Source: Verminephrobacter eiseniae EF01-2
GTDB taxonomy: Bacteria > Pseudomonadota > Gammaproteobacteria > Burkholderiales > Burkholderiaceae_C
Direction of reading: 5' to 3'
NCBI RefSeq assembly: GCF_000015565.1
Contig: NC_008786.1
Coordinates: 2,480,001-2,544,000 of the forward strand
Length of the DNA: 64,000 bases
In this document: in pieces, positions 35,466-45,024 of the stretch
Layout of the letters: every line of letters starts with the position of its first letter
How positions within the stretch are numbered: the stretch's first letter is position 1
The notes under the pieces: model-generated
The model's input: only the letters and a program-made list of their open reading frames with translations
Told to the model about the DNA's origin: nothing
The model's database searches: none
Position numbers and translations under genes: made by a program

Positions 35466-35924
35466 TCATCCAAACACCGATTTGATTTCTGCCAGCGTCC
35501 TGGCGCACTTCAAGGCCCTCATCGCCGCCGCGTCCTGAATCGTTGCAATGATCGTCTGCAAGGCTTCAATCTGCTGGTCTTTATCATTGATGGCAAGCAG
35601 GAAAACGACATCGACGCCAACGCGCTCGCCGGGATCTTCCATATTGGCGAACGCCACGGATTCTTTGAGTGTCGCCAGCGCGACCCCGGCCTTGAGAACG
35701 TGACAAGGGTCGGCATGTGGAAGCGCGACATTGCCCCCGCCTTGCATTTTCAGACCGGTTGGAAATGTCCTTTCACGCTCTGCCACGGCATCGACGAAAC
35801 TCGGCCTCACATAGCCAAGCCGTTCAAGTTTTCGGGCAAGTATCAGGACGATCTCTTGGCTGGTCTTCGCTGCGCTCTGAAATACTACCGCTTCCGGCGC
35901 CAGAACTGCCATCAGACTATTCAT
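35466..35924 (-). CDS. gatA: PTS IIA component (fructose/mannitol–galactitol type)
   Basis: The 152-aa protein has the IIA phospho-histidine in NVALPHADPCHVL (H70) and the surrounding GLKMQGGG and FLLAINDKDQQIEALQ blocks. GGAGG lies 8-9 bases before the ATG at 35924. With GatB and GatC it forms a complete second permease system within the cluster. Confidence 0.9.
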   Translation of the reverse strand: MNSLMAVLAPEAVVFQSAAKTSQEIVLILARKLERLGYVRPSFVDAVAERERTFPTGLKMQGGGNVALPHADPCHVLKAGVALATLKESVAFANMEDPGERVGVDVVFLLAINDKDQQIEALQTIIATIQDAAAMRALKCARTLAEIKSVFG

Positions 35925-36000
35925 ATCGCGCCCTCCTTGAATGAACCTTGCCGCAGCATGCATATTCCATCCTCGATACCTGCAACCATACGATCGGCGA

Positions 36001-37410
36001 TCATGTGGCAGTCTGTTCCAACGGCTCGTCGTCAACGCCTGCGGCCCGTTCCCAGCCGGGGGAATGGCGTCGGTATAGCCAGAAAAGGGCGGCAATTGCC
36101 ACGACGAGAAGAACGATGCCGCCAGCGCCGAGCCACTGGACGCTCCAGACAATGAGGCCGGGTACCCACAGGAAACCATCGACCACCGAAGTGATCTGCA
36201 ATGCTCCGGCCGGCAGTTTGAACCCCGATGCCACAGCCGCATGTGTAAAGAGCGGTGCAAGGGCGTTCGCGACATAAAAACCGATGACAAGTGTCACGGT
36301 GCCGACCACGACCATGCGGAAAACATTGCCTTTGAGGAGCGGCGCAGTCAATGCGACGATAAAGGGAATCACCGCGAGATCGGCAAACAGGATGACATGA
36401 TTGCCGGGCAAGACGATCGACAAGATGATGGCGATCGGCACCAGAATCAGCGACGATGAAATGGCCGCAGGATGGCCAATCAGAATGGCCGAATCGAGCC
36501 CGACGAGCAAATGGCGCGATCCTGTGCGCTTGCGAACGAACTCCTGTGCCGCATCGGAAACAGGCAGCAGACCTTCCATCAGGATTTTCACCATTCGCGG
36601 CAGGAGCAGCATGACTGCGGCCAGCGTGACGCCAGTGCCCAGGACCTTGGCGAGCACGACTTCCCATTTTCCGGCATTGAAGTAGGCGATGAGGCCGAGC
36701 ACCAGCCCGAGGATGAGGCCGAGCACCACCGGCTCTCCGAAAACGCCGAAGCGGCGCTCGATGGTTTCGGTACTGATATTGATCTTTTTGACACCCGGAA
36801 TGCGCTCCATGAGCCAATTGAGCACGATCGCAATGGGCAGAATCTGCGCCGAAGCGAGGTGCGGGACGGAAATGCCCGGCACGCCGTAAAACTGCTGCAC
36901 CGCGCGCGCCGACCAGTCTGCGAAAAGCAGCGAAAGCGCCGCCACGGCCGCCGCGACAGCAATGCCGTAGGCAAGATTGTCGGTTGCCGCTACGACCAGT
37001 GAACCGGCGAAGGCGAAATGCCAGAAATTCCACACATCCACATTCAGCGTGCGTGTCCAGCGCATGAGCAGGAAGACGATATTCACCAGAATGCCGACCG
37101 GAATCACCCACAGTCCCACTGAAGAGCCAAAGGCGATGGCAGCCGCCGAAGGCCAACCCACATCGATGATATCGCGCTCGATGCCGGTATTGGTAACCAT
37201 GGCCTGTGCCACCTGCCCAATGGACGTGAACATGAGACCCAGCACCAGGTTGATGCCGATGAAAGCCACACCAATGGTGACGGCCGCGCGGAAGGCTTTG
37301 CCCCACTGGGCGCCCAGGATGACGGCAATGAGGAAGATCACGATGGGCATCAGCACCGTCGGGCCCAAAGCGTCTATTGCCGCTTTTACTCCAGTCAAGA
37401 TGGCGTACAT
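36001..37410 (-). CDS. gatC: PTS galactitol-type IIC permease
   Basis: A 469-aa GatC-family sugar channel with 10-12 membrane helices, starting MYAILTGVKAAIDALGPTVL and carrying the family's conserved central loops (DVWNFWHFAFAGSLV, GVPGISVPHLASAQILPIA). AAGGAG precedes the ATG at 37410. Members import galactitol and other pentitols or hexitols; the real substrate must be judged from the rest of the cluster. Confidence 0.92.
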   Translation of the reverse strand: MYAILTGVKAAIDALGPTVLMPIVIFLIAVILGAQWGKAFRAAVTIGVAFIGINLVLGLMFTSIGQVAQAMVTNTGIERDIIDVGWPSAAAIAFGSSVGLWVIPVGILVNIVFLLMRWTRTLNVDVWNFWHFAFAGSLVVAATDNLAYGIAVAAAVAALSLLFADWSARAVQQFYGVPGISVPHLASAQILPIAIVLNWLMERIPGVKKINISTETIERRFGVFGEPVVLGLILGLVLGLIAYFNAGKWEVVLAKVLGTGVTLAAVMLLLPRMVKILMEGLLPVSDAAQEFVRKRTGSRHLLVGLDSAILIGHPAAISSSLILVPIAIILSIVLPGNHVILFADLAVIPFIVALTAPLLKGNVFRMVVVGTVTLVIGFYVANALAPLFTHAAVASGFKLPAGALQITSVVDGFLWVPGLIVWSVQWLGAGGIVLLVVAIAALFWLYRRHSPGWERAAGVDDEPLEQTAT

Positions 37411-37567
37411 GCTCTGATCTCCTTCATTTTTTCCTGTGCCCACCCTCTGAAGGGTCGAGCCAGTCGGACATGGGTAAAAATAGGGGCAAAAACATTTGTC
37501 GCGGCTTTCCGATGGTTCGGCATGGCCCATCGGGCTGGGCAGACCGATCCCCGATCGTGGCCATCGC

Positions 37568-39598
37568 TCATCCTTTACCAGGTTCACCAGGCGGCGGCAT
37601 TTCCATGATGATTTTCTTTGCGCGCAGGATCGCGTTCGGGCTCATGCTCAGTTCGTCGACACCCAGATTCACGAAAATCGGGATCATGTGCGGACTGGAG
37701 GCGGCTTCGCCGCACACCCCGACGCTGATGTGTGCCCGTTTCGCCGCTTCGCACACCAACCGGATCGCTTGAATGACTGCCGGGTGCCCGGTTTTGTAAA
37801 GCGGCGCAAGACGCGGGTTCATCCGGTCGGCGGCCATGATGTATTGCGTGAGGTCGTTCGTGCCGATCGAAAAGAAATCGACCTCCTGCGCCAGCAGATC
37901 GGCCGTCAGCACGGCCGCCGGCGTCTCTATCATGATGCCCAGCTTTGGAATCGCATGAGGAATTCCGGCGCTGCTCAACTCTGCCGCCAGGCGCCCGATG
38001 ATGGCCTTGGTGCGTCGAATCTCTTGAAGGTCGGCCACCATCGGCAGCATCACGCAGAGGTTTCCGTGGGCGGCCGCCCGCAGCAACGCGCGCAACTGCG
38101 GCTCGAAAACTTCGGGACAGTCAAGGCTCATCCGGATGCCGCGCCAGCCGAGAAACGGGTTTTCTTCTTTCGGCAAGCGTATGCCCGGCAGCGGCTTGTC
38201 GCCCCCGGCATCCAGCGTCCGGATGATGACCGACCACGGACTGAACGCCCGCGCGAGCCGCGCATAAACCTCGTACTGCTCGTCCTCGGTCGGCACGCGC
38301 TGGCGCTCCATGAACAGCAGCTCGGTGCGGAAAAGTCCCACCCCCATTGCGCCGGCCTGCTGCGCCGACTCCAGCTCTGACAGCGAGCCCATATTGGCAG
38401 CGACCTGGATTTTGCGTCCGTCGCGCGTGCCCGGCTCGACGTGCCGATATGCAAGAAGCCCGGACTGCTGCTCGCGCTGCGCATCGATGCGGCGCGACAT
38501 CTCGTTTTCGTGCTCGTCGGAAGGATCGAGCCAGACTTCGCCGCTGCTGCCGTCCATTGACAAGCGCGATACCGAGCGCAGTCTTTCCTTGTCCAGCGGC
38601 AAGCCCAGCACCGCAGGAATACCGTGCGCGCACGCGATGATTGCGACATGGGATGTCGCGCTGCCGGACAGGCACACGATGCCGAGAATGTTGCGCCAAT
38701 TGGCGCGCGCAAGATCCGGTGCGGACAACTCGTCGGCGAGGATGATGCTCGGCGCGCCAATATCCCTCAGCGATTTTTGCTGCTTGCCCAGAAGCACGGC
38801 CGCGATCGCGCGGGTCAGGCCGCGAATATCGTCGGCACGGCTGCGCAGATATTCGTCCGTCAAAGATTCGAACGCGAACGCCAGATCCTGCCCGCATTGG
38901 AGCGTGGCCGCCGCCGCGCTCCACTTGGCTGCGATCAGAGCGCCAATCGCGCCCGCATAGTCGTCGCCCCGCGCGATCTGCGCTATCGCTTGGAGGATTT
39001 CACTGCCCATTGCGCATTGCTCCGCGCCGCCGCCGGGCTCGGCCAGCGCCGTCAATGTGCTTTCCAGCGCCGCAGCGAATCGCGTCGATTCGCCCTCGAT
39101 CTCGTGCTGCTGCACGAACTGCCGGTCGATGGCGAGTTCCTCACCGAGATACACCAGCGCGCTGCCGAACGCGAGCCCCTCGCTGGCCGGAACGCCCCTC
39201 AGCGCCGACGCAGACAGGGGCGCGACGGTGTCGGGCGCCCCAACCCCATGTCCGGGCATGGGCTGAGCATCCGGCGGGCGATTGGCCGGGCCATGCCCGT
39301 TCACCGCCGGCGCACCCTGATCGGCAGCGCCCTGCGCCATTGCGCCGGCATCGGACAGGAACCGGGTCAGCCGATCGACGGCCTCGCGTTCGTCTTCGCC
39401 TTCCGCCCGAAGCATGATCTGGTGGTCGTGCTTGACGCCCAGCAGTATCAGTTTCACGGCGCTCTTGGCATCTGCCCAGGTATCGCCACGCCCGATTTTC
39501 AGCGCGCTATTGAATTCTCTGGCAAGTTTTGCAAGCTGCACCGCAGGGCGCGCGTGCAGACCCTCGCGTACCTTGACGATGACTTGGGCTTCCAACAT
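37568..39598 (-). CDS. HPr–enzyme I fusion phosphotransferase
   Basis: A 676-aa two-domain PTS energy-coupling protein. Residues 1-88 are HPr, with the phospho-histidine H15 in REGLHARPAV. A Pro/Ala-rich linker follows (about 90-128). The rest is enzyme I, with the phospho-histidine H317 in SGSATSHVAI, the PEP-binding block MGVGLFRTELLFMERQR, and SIGTNDLTQYIMAADR. It lacks the IIA domain of FruB-type fusions. Having its own HPr-EI means the cluster can energise both permeases without general PTS proteins, useful in a lineage with few PTS genes. Confidence 0.93.
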   Translation of the reverse strand: MLEAQVIVKVREGLHARPAVQLAKLAREFNSALKIGRGDTWADAKSAVKLILLGVKHDHQIMLRAEGEDEREAVDRLTRFLSDAGAMAQGAADQGAPAVNGHGPANRPPDAQPMPGHGVGAPDTVAPLSASALRGVPASEGLAFGSALVYLGEELAIDRQFVQQHEIEGESTRFAAALESTLTALAEPGGGAEQCAMGSEILQAIAQIARGDDYAGAIGALIAAKWSAAAATLQCGQDLAFAFESLTDEYLRSRADDIRGLTRAIAAVLLGKQQKSLRDIGAPSIILADELSAPDLARANWRNILGIVCLSGSATSHVAIIACAHGIPAVLGLPLDKERLRSVSRLSMDGSSGEVWLDPSDEHENEMSRRIDAQREQQSGLLAYRHVEPGTRDGRKIQVAANMGSLSELESAQQAGAMGVGLFRTELLFMERQRVPTEDEQYEVYARLARAFSPWSVIIRTLDAGGDKPLPGIRLPKEENPFLGWRGIRMSLDCPEVFEPQLRALLRAAAHGNLCVMLPMVADLQEIRRTKAIIGRLAAELSSAGIPHAIPKLGIMIETPAAVLTADLLAQEVDFFSIGTNDLTQYIMAADRMNPRLAPLYKTGHPAVIQAIRLVCEAAKRAHISVGVCGEAASSPHMIPIFVNLGVDELSMSPNAILRAKKIIMEMPPPGEPGKG

Positions 39599-39756
39599 GG
39601 CGGTACCTTTGCAATTTCCCGTGGGTGGCGGCGAATGACGCGAGTGTCGTTCCGGCGGCGACGATTTCCATGGCGCCCCGTTCGTCGAGCGTCGATCGTC
39701 GGTGGGGCAACGGCATCTCTGTGGCGGCATCGTTCCGTTGCGCAGCGCCCTGGCGA

Positions 39757-40311
39757 TCAGATGTCCACACCTTCACGCCTGGCGATGATGGTGGTGATCC
39801 ATTCGGTCACGATGCCCTTGAGGAGGTTCACGAACAGGCCCACCAACAAATAAGCCAGTGCCAGTTTGGCCAGCGAAAACGGGGCATTTCCTGCTTCGGC
39901 CAGTTTGGTGATGGCTGCGGCCACCCCGAGCCATACGAACAATTCCCCGGGGTTGGCGTGGGGAAAAAGGCCGGTTATCGGGTGGCACAGGGACACCGCC
40001 GAGTCATAGAAGGCGGGCTTGTGTTTTTCTTGCACGAACATGCCGAAGGTGTAGGCCATTGGATTCGTGAGGAAGAACATCGCCAACAGCGGCAGCACGG
40101 TGTACCGCGTGAGGACATTGCCGGCGGCGAACCTGGCCAAACGATGCACGCGCTGTTCGCCAACCAGACCGATCACGGTGTAGACCGCCGTCAGCAAGAC
40201 GATCAGCGTGGGCAGGATGCCAGTCACAAAGCCAACGAAGGTCTTGCCACCAGCATTGAAGACGCCGATGAATGCTTCGGCGCCGCGTGCGAGAAATTCG
40301 AACGTCTCCAT
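39757..40311 (-). CDS. srlA: PTS glucitol/sorbitol-type IIC component
   Basis: A 184-aa GutC/SrlA-like membrane protein with four to five helices, starting METFEFLARGAEAFIGVFNA and including FLTNPMAYTFGMFVQEKHKP and CHPITGLFPHANPGELF, both highly typical of the family. It follows gutM on the same strand and belongs with srlE and srlB further downstream. Confidence 0.92.
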   Translation of the reverse strand: METFEFLARGAEAFIGVFNAGGKTFVGFVTGILPTLIVLLTAVYTVIGLVGEQRVHRLARFAAGNVLTRYTVLPLLAMFFLTNPMAYTFGMFVQEKHKPAFYDSAVSLCHPITGLFPHANPGELFVWLGVAAAITKLAEAGNAPFSLAKLALAYLLVGLFVNLLKGIVTEWITTIIARREGVDI

Positions 40312-40397
40312 TTGTCTCCATCATTCTGGGTCAGTGGGTTGGCGGGCGGGACCTGTGCGGTCGTCAAGGAAGGGAAGGCGGGCGGGTGTGTTCATCA

Positions 40398-40790
40398 TCA
40401 TCGTCGCGCGCGCACCGCCTCGATCTGAGCGATCGCCTGACGCACGGCGCGTGCGAGTCGGGTGTCTTTCGGGCCAGGCGCGTAATGTGTCCCCAGCTTG
40501 CTCAAGGGCCAGTTCTGCACTGCATCGAGAGTCTTGAACCGTGCAAACACCGTGATGCCCGACATGATCTGGAGGCGACGAACCTGTAGATCGGGCGACA
40601 CTTCCAGCAGCGCGATGACGCCAAAGCCAAAGCGCGGTTGTGCGCGCCCCATGCCGAGGTAGCCATCGCTCCAGCGCCGGGTAGCCTGGCCCAGCGTGTG
40701 TCGGTACTGCCGCCACTGAATCCAGGCCCCCGTGGTTTGGAGGGTCCAAAACAACAGCAACGACAGCAAGGCGCTTTGTGTGAACTCCAT
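40398..40790 (-). CDS. gutM: GutM-family operon activator
   Basis: A 130-aa GutM/SrlM-like protein: one N-terminal hydrophobic helix (LLSLLLFWTLQTTGAWIQWRQY) followed by a small soluble domain with GRAQPRFGFGVIALLEV. In enterobacteria GutM activates the glucitol operon. It is the first gene of the PTS part, divergent from a gene of unknown function, with TGTTCAC repeats in the promoter region. Confidence 0.82.
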   Translation of the reverse strand: MEFTQSALLSLLLFWTLQTTGAWIQWRQYRHTLGQATRRWSDGYLGMGRAQPRFGFGVIALLEVSPDLQVRRLQIMSGITVFARFKTLDAVQNWPLSKLGTHYAPGPKDTRLARAVRQAIAQIEAVRARR

Positions 40791-40907
40791 GGCTCTCTCC
40801 TCGAATGCATACGGTGCTTGGGGGGCTTGCGCAATCGCCGCCATGGATCGGTGCCGATCGAGGTTGCGATGGGATGAATGGTACATTTGTGTTTTCATAA
40901 GTCAATA

Positions 40908-40930
40908 TGTTCACACCTAGGGTGTTCACT
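40908..40930. promoter_or_regulatory. Candidate SorC-type operator at the gutM promoter
   Basis: TGTTCAC occurs twice in direct orientation, 15 bp apart (40908 and 40923), between gutM and the divergent unknown gene. The same half-site core (TGTTCA) is repeated in front of the DRL gene at 46429-46488, which suggests one regulator for both. Confidence 0.45.
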
Positions 40931-40976
40931 TAGCGGCATCAAAATGGGTTTCTGGATCGTCAAGGAGACATGAGTC

Positions 40977-41615
40977 ATGTGGGACCTCGATACGGTGAAG
41001 CGATGGGGTGCGCAAGCACTGTTTCCGGAATCCATCGATCGATGGATGTGGTGTCGCAAGGAGTTGCCCCCGCTTGTCGTACATTCGGCCATCGGGGCGG
41101 GCGCAGCGCCGACCGTGCAGGTCGACATGCAGGCTTTGGCCAACGCTTTTTGGCCTTGGGTGTCGGGGCTCGAACGTGATCGCCGCTTCCAGTCTTTGGA
41201 CAGCCTGGACTTTGCCCATTTCGCGGCCGGCCAACTGCTGTGCCAACTGCTGCGCGCGCAGCCTCTGCAACTTCCAGCCGGGCAGCACCATGAAGCGGTA
41301 TTCGCGCTTTCTCGCACCGTCGTGACGCTTTTGGCCGCTTGGCGCCAGGCATTGGGCGCGACGCCATGGGCGATGCAGTTACCCGAGCGGCATTCGGCAC
41401 CGTGGGCGAGCTATCTGGAGAACGTGGCCGAAGATCCCGCGATGGCCACGGCATTTCTGGACTCGTTCACCGGCCTGGAGCCGGTATGGCGCTTTCCAAT
41501 GATGATCCGTGAACGCCCTGCGATGCGCCGCGCATTGAAGGCCCGGCACGACGGTGCGCAAGACGGCCATCCACGGCGTATCGGCTGCGGCGCAGCCCGC
41601 GACGCCGCGACCTGA
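40977..41615 (+). CDS. Hypothetical protein between the PTS and acetoin-dehydrogenase-like genes
   Basis: A 212-aa, Trp- and His-rich, apparently soluble protein, starting MWDLDTVKRWGAQALFPESI, with AAGGAG nine bases before the ATG. No family is recognised. It is the only plus-strand gene in the cluster and runs convergent to the E2 gene, sharing the gutM promoter region. It may be an accessory enzyme of the pathway. Confidence 0.6.
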   Translation: MWDLDTVKRWGAQALFPESIDRWMWCRKELPPLVVHSAIGAGAAPTVQVDMQALANAFWPWVSGLERDRRFQSLDSLDFAHFAAGQLLCQLLRAQPLQLPAGQHHEAVFALSRTVVTLLAAWRQALGATPWAMQLPERHSAPWASYLENVAEDPAMATAFLDSFTGLEPVWRFPMMIRERPAMRRALKARHDGAQDGHPRRIGCGAARDAAT

Positions 41616-41670
41616 TGGCGGGGGAGGGCGCGTCGATCGATCGCCCGCGCCGGCCCGGCCTGTCCCGCGC

Positions 41671-42993
41671 TCAAGCCGCCGTGCCCGCGCGCCACTGATG
41701 CTGCAGCAGCCGCGCCACCAGGGCGGTCGCTTCCACCTGTGGCAGGTGCCCCACGCCTGGCAAGAGATGCAGGGCGACCCCACCCGGCACGCCGGCACCA
41801 TGCGAGGCCGGGATGATGCGATCCGCGATTCCCCAGATGAGCTTGGTGGGCATTTGCAGGGCGTCGAGTTCGCGGCGCAGGCTCTGTTGCTGAATTCCCC
41901 CCGGCATCAGTTGGAATGCCATGCCAGACAAGGCCGCTCGCCGTGCCGGGGCCTGCAACAGGTGAAACGCCGTGGCGACGAAGGAGCCAGTCAATGCGGC
42001 CGGATCGTGCAAGAGCAGGGCGAGCGTCGACTTCAACGCCGCTTGCGTCTCCGCCCGGGTGAGGCCATCGATGAACTCGCCATTGATTTCCGGCCCCAGG
42101 CCCGCAGGCGCCAACAAGCTCAGTGAGCGGACGCGCTGCGGCTGGGCCGCAGCGAGTGCCAATGCCACGCCGCCGCCCAGCGAGTGGCCCAGGAGATGAC
42201 AGGCCGCGATGCCCTCCTGCTCCAACCGATCGAGCACTGCCTGTGCCATGGCCTGCATCGACCCGGCGGATTGCACCGGGGACTTGCCGTGGCAGGGCAG
42301 ATCGACACCGGCCAACGGGATGCCCGGCGGCAGTTGTTCGACCAATGGCCGCCAGGATGCATGGTCGGCGCCGAAGCCGTGCAACAGCAGCACAGGAACC
42401 TTGCCGTGCCGCCACCAGTGAAGATGCAGCTTGGGCTTGGGCTTGGTATCGGCGGCGCCAGGGGACGACGCGGAAGTTGCCGGTACATCGCGTTCCACAA
42501 TGCGGCCCCCAGGGCCGCTGCCCCTGAGCCTGAGCAAGTCCACGCCCCGTTCGCGAGCCAGGCTGCGGGCCAGCGGGGTGGCGCGCAAAGATGCGCCATC
42601 GGATCGGAACGGCAGTTGCGCAGCGGTGCTCGCCATGGGGGCGGGTGGGGACATTGCCGTTGCATGGCCGGGTTCAGGCACGGCTGCCGTCGCGGCCGTG
42701 CCGGCGGCTTGGCGCGCGGCAGGCGGCGCCGAAGTGCCCTCGACCCGTGCAGCGCCGGGCGCCCTGATCCAGGCGACCACCTGACCCACCGGCATCGTCA
42801 CACCGATCGCGCCATCGATGCTGTCGATCACGCCGCTCGCCGGAGCCTCCACCTCCATCGTCGCCTTGTCGGTCTCGATGTCGAACAGCACCTGGCCCTT
42901 GCGCACCTGATCGCCGTTCTTCACGTACCAGCAGGCGATTTTGCCCTCGGCCATATCCATGTCGACACGGGGCAGGATGACTTCGGTGGCCAT
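41671..42993 (-). CDS. acoC: Acetoin-dehydrogenase-type E2 (lipoyl domain + alpha/beta-hydrolase)
   Basis: A 440-aa protein with an N-terminal lipoyl domain (lipoylated K43 in DIETDKATMEVEA), an E1/E3-binding domain (about 131-170, ATPLARSLARERGVDLLRLR) and an alpha/beta-hydrolase fold with the nucleophile S271 in LLGHSLGGG. This layout is that of AcoC rather than of a classical 2-oxoacid dehydrogenase E2. It would accept the acetyl group from E1 and make acetyl-CoA. No E3 (lipoamide dehydrogenase) gene is in the cluster. Confidence 0.9.
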   Translation of the reverse strand: MATEVILPRVDMDMAEGKIACWYVKNGDQVRKGQVLFDIETDKATMEVEAPASGVIDSIDGAIGVTMPVGQVVAWIRAPGAARVEGTSAPPAARQAAGTAATAAVPEPGHATAMSPPAPMASTAAQLPFRSDGASLRATPLARSLARERGVDLLRLRGSGPGGRIVERDVPATSASSPGAADTKPKPKLHLHWWRHGKVPVLLLHGFGADHASWRPLVEQLPPGIPLAGVDLPCHGKSPVQSAGSMQAMAQAVLDRLEQEGIAACHLLGHSLGGGVALALAAAQPQRVRSLSLLAPAGLGPEINGEFIDGLTRAETQAALKSTLALLLHDPAALTGSFVATAFHLLQAPARRAALSGMAFQLMPGGIQQQSLRRELDALQMPTKLIWGIADRIIPASHGAGVPGGVALHLLPGVGHLPQVEATALVARLLQHQWRAGTAA

Positions 42994-42995
42994 GC

Positions 42996-44003
42996 TCAGG
43001 CGCTCCCACGGACGGTTTGCTGCACTGCCGCAACGATGTCAGGAACCTGGGGCACGGCTGCGCGTTCCAGGTCGGGGTTGTACGGCAACGGGCAGTCGGC
43101 GCCACCGAGGCGCAAAATGGGCGCATCCAGACGGTAGAAGGCTGCGCTTTCCGCAATGGCGGCGCTGACTTCGGTGCCGATGCCGAACTGCTTGGTGCCT
43201 TCGTACACGCAGACCAGGCGTGTCGTCTTGCTGACGCTGTCGATCAGGGTGCCGTAGTCCATCGGCCGCAGCGAGCGCAGATCGATCACCTCGGCGGAAA
43301 TATCCTCCCGCGCCAACTGCTCGGCGGCTTCCAGCGCTTTGTGCACCATGATCGAGTTGGCCGCGATGGTGACTTGCCCGCCCGCCCGGCGCACCCGTGC
43401 TTCGTGCAAGGGTTCGGTGTAGTAGCCTTCGGGCACCGGGCCTTTCATCTTGTAGAGCAGTTTGTGCTCGAAGAACATCACGGGGTCCGGATCCTCGATG
43501 GCGGCAAGCAGCATGCCCTTGGCGTCGTGGGGCGTCGATGGTTGCACCACTTTCAGGCCGGGAACATGGGCCAGCCAGGCTTCCAGGCTCTGGCTGTGCT
43601 GGGCCGCAGCGCCAGTGCCGGAGCCGCCGGGCAAGCGCATGACCAACGGCACGGAGACCTTGCCGCCAAGCATGAAGCGGAGCTTGGCCGCTTGATTGAC
43701 GATTTGCTCCATCGCCAGCGTCGCGAAGTCGGAGAACTGGAACTCGAACACCGGACGCCGGCCTAGCAGGGCCGCACCGACGGCCACGCCGGCGCCACCC
43801 AATTCGGAGATGGGCGTGTCGATGACGCGCGACTCGCCGAAGCGCTGCACCAGATCCCCGGTGACCTGGAAGGCCCCGCCGTACACGCCGATGTCCTCGC
43901 CCATGAGGAATACGCGCTCGTCGCGCTCCATGGCCATTGCCAGGGCTTCCTGAATGGCTTGCGCATAGCTGAGCTCGCGGCTTTCAACGGTCATGGCGGT
44001 CAT
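42996..44003 (-). CDS. acoB: Acetoin/pyruvate-dehydrogenase-type E1 beta subunit
   Basis: A 335-aa transketolase-like beta subunit: [53 protein letters not shown] and the C-terminal [12 protein letters not shown]. Start at 44003 (MTAMTVES), overlapping the alpha-subunit end by 20 bp; 43994 is also possible. With the alpha subunit it forms the ThDP-dependent heterotetramer that cleaves an acetoin-like ketone. Confidence 0.92.
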   Translation of the reverse strand: MTAMTVESRELSYAQAIQEALAMAMERDERVFLMGEDIGVYGGAFQVTGDLVQRFGESRVIDTPISELGGAGVAVGAALLGRRPVFEFQFSDFATLAMEQIVNQAAKLRFMLGGKVSVPLVMRLPGGSGTGAAAQHSQSLEAWLAHVPGLKVVQPSTPHDAKGMLLAAIEDPDPVMFFEHKLLYKMKGPVPEGYYTEPLHEARVRRAGGQVTIAANSIMVHKALEAAEQLAREDISAEVIDLRSLRPMDYGTLIDSVSKTTRLVCVYEGTKQFGIGTEVSAAIAESAAFYRLDAPILRLGGADCPLPYNPDLERAAVPQVPDIVAAVQQTVRGSA

Positions 44004-45024
44004 GGCGAGGCCCCCCGGGAGCTTGCGTGTAGACAAAGGATGTGAGGCTGGATAGTTCGGGCGCGGGACTGTTTTTGGCGAACTCGATGCCGGCCGCGAT
44101 CTCCTGCTCCACGCTGGACACCAGCGCGGCGATCTGCGCCTGGTCGATCGATCCGCGCGCCAACAGCGCATCTTGGAAGCGCCCGATCGGGTCGCGTGCG
44201 ATCCATGATTCGATCTCTTCCTTGCTGCGATAGCGGTTGCGGTCGCTCTTGGAGTGGCCGCGATGGCGATAGGTCAGGCATTCGAGCAGCGCCGGGCCTT
44301 GCCCGCTGCGCGCGCGCTCGACGGCCTGGGCGGCGGCCTCGGCCACGGCGAAAAAGTCGTTTCCATCGACCGTCACGCCAGGCATGTCGTAGGCTTGGGC
44401 CCGCTGGGCGATGCGTTGCACGGCAGTCGATCGCTGCGTGGAGGTGGACATGCCGTACTGGTTGTTCTCACACACGAACACCACGGGCAGTTTCCAGAGG
44501 GCGGCCATGTTCAGGCTTTCATGGAAAGCGCCTTCATTGTTCGCTCCGTCACCAAAGAAACAGGCCACCACGTTGGGCCGGCGTTCCTGCTGCAGGGCCA
44601 AGGCCGCGCCCACCGCGATCGGCAGACCGCCACCCACGATGCCGTTGGCGCCCAGGTTGCCGGTGGCCATATCGGCAATGTGCATCGAGCCGCCACGGCC
44701 CCGGCAGTACCCGCTGTCCTTGCCAAAGAACTCGGCGAACATGTATTTGGGCTCGGCGCCCTTGGCAATGCAATGGCCGTGGCCGCGGTGTGTGGAGGTG
44801 ATGTAGTCCGCGCGCTGCAACACGGCGCAAACGCCCGTGGCGCTTGCTTCCTGGCCGATGGACAGATGCATGGTGCCGTGCACCTGGCCACGCATGTAAG
44901 CCTGCTCGGCGCCCTCTTCGAACTGGCGGATCAGGTGCATTTGCCGCAGGAACCCGTGCAGAGCCTGCTGGCTGAAGCGCTCAGAAATCCGGGGGATGCC
45001 TTCACTGCCCACATCGGCGGTCAT
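43984..45024 (-). CDS. acoA: Acetoin/pyruvate-dehydrogenase-type E1 alpha subunit
   Basis: A 346-aa alpha subunit with the ThDP-binding motif ([20 protein letters not shown] from G158, ending at ENN 186-188) and the usual [21 protein letters not shown] and [11 protein letters not shown] blocks. Its ATG overlaps the DRL stop (ATGA). As the E1 of the complex it would attack an alpha-hydroxy ketone and transfer an acetyl group to the lipoyl arm. Its partner enzymes suggest 1-deoxyxylulose 5-phosphate rather than acetoin as substrate. Confidence 0.92.
   Translation of the reverse strand: MTADVGSEGIPRISERFSQQALHGFLRQMHLIRQFEEGAEQAYMRGQVHGTMHLSIGQEASATGVCAVLQRADYITSTHRGHGHCIAKGAEPKYMFAEFFGKDSGYCRGRGGSMHIADMATGNLGANGIVGGGLPIAVGAALALQQERRPNVVACFFGDGANNEGAFHESLNMAALWKLPVVFVCENNQYGMSTSTQRSTAVQRIAQRAQAYDMPGVTVDGNDFFAVAEAAAQAVERARSGQGPALLECLTYRHRGHSKSDRNRYRSKEEIESWIARDPIGRFQDALLARGSIDQAQIAALVSSVEQEIAAGIEFAKNSPAPELSSLTSFVYTQAPGGPRHDRHDR

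Noticed and set aside
41671..45024. Simple acetoin utilisation operon
   Set aside because: An aco operon would normally be accompanied by AcoR or AcoD/AcoX genes. Here the E1 gene overlaps a DRL gene and the cluster carries polyol PTS genes, so acetoin itself is not the best explanation, although it cannot be excluded.
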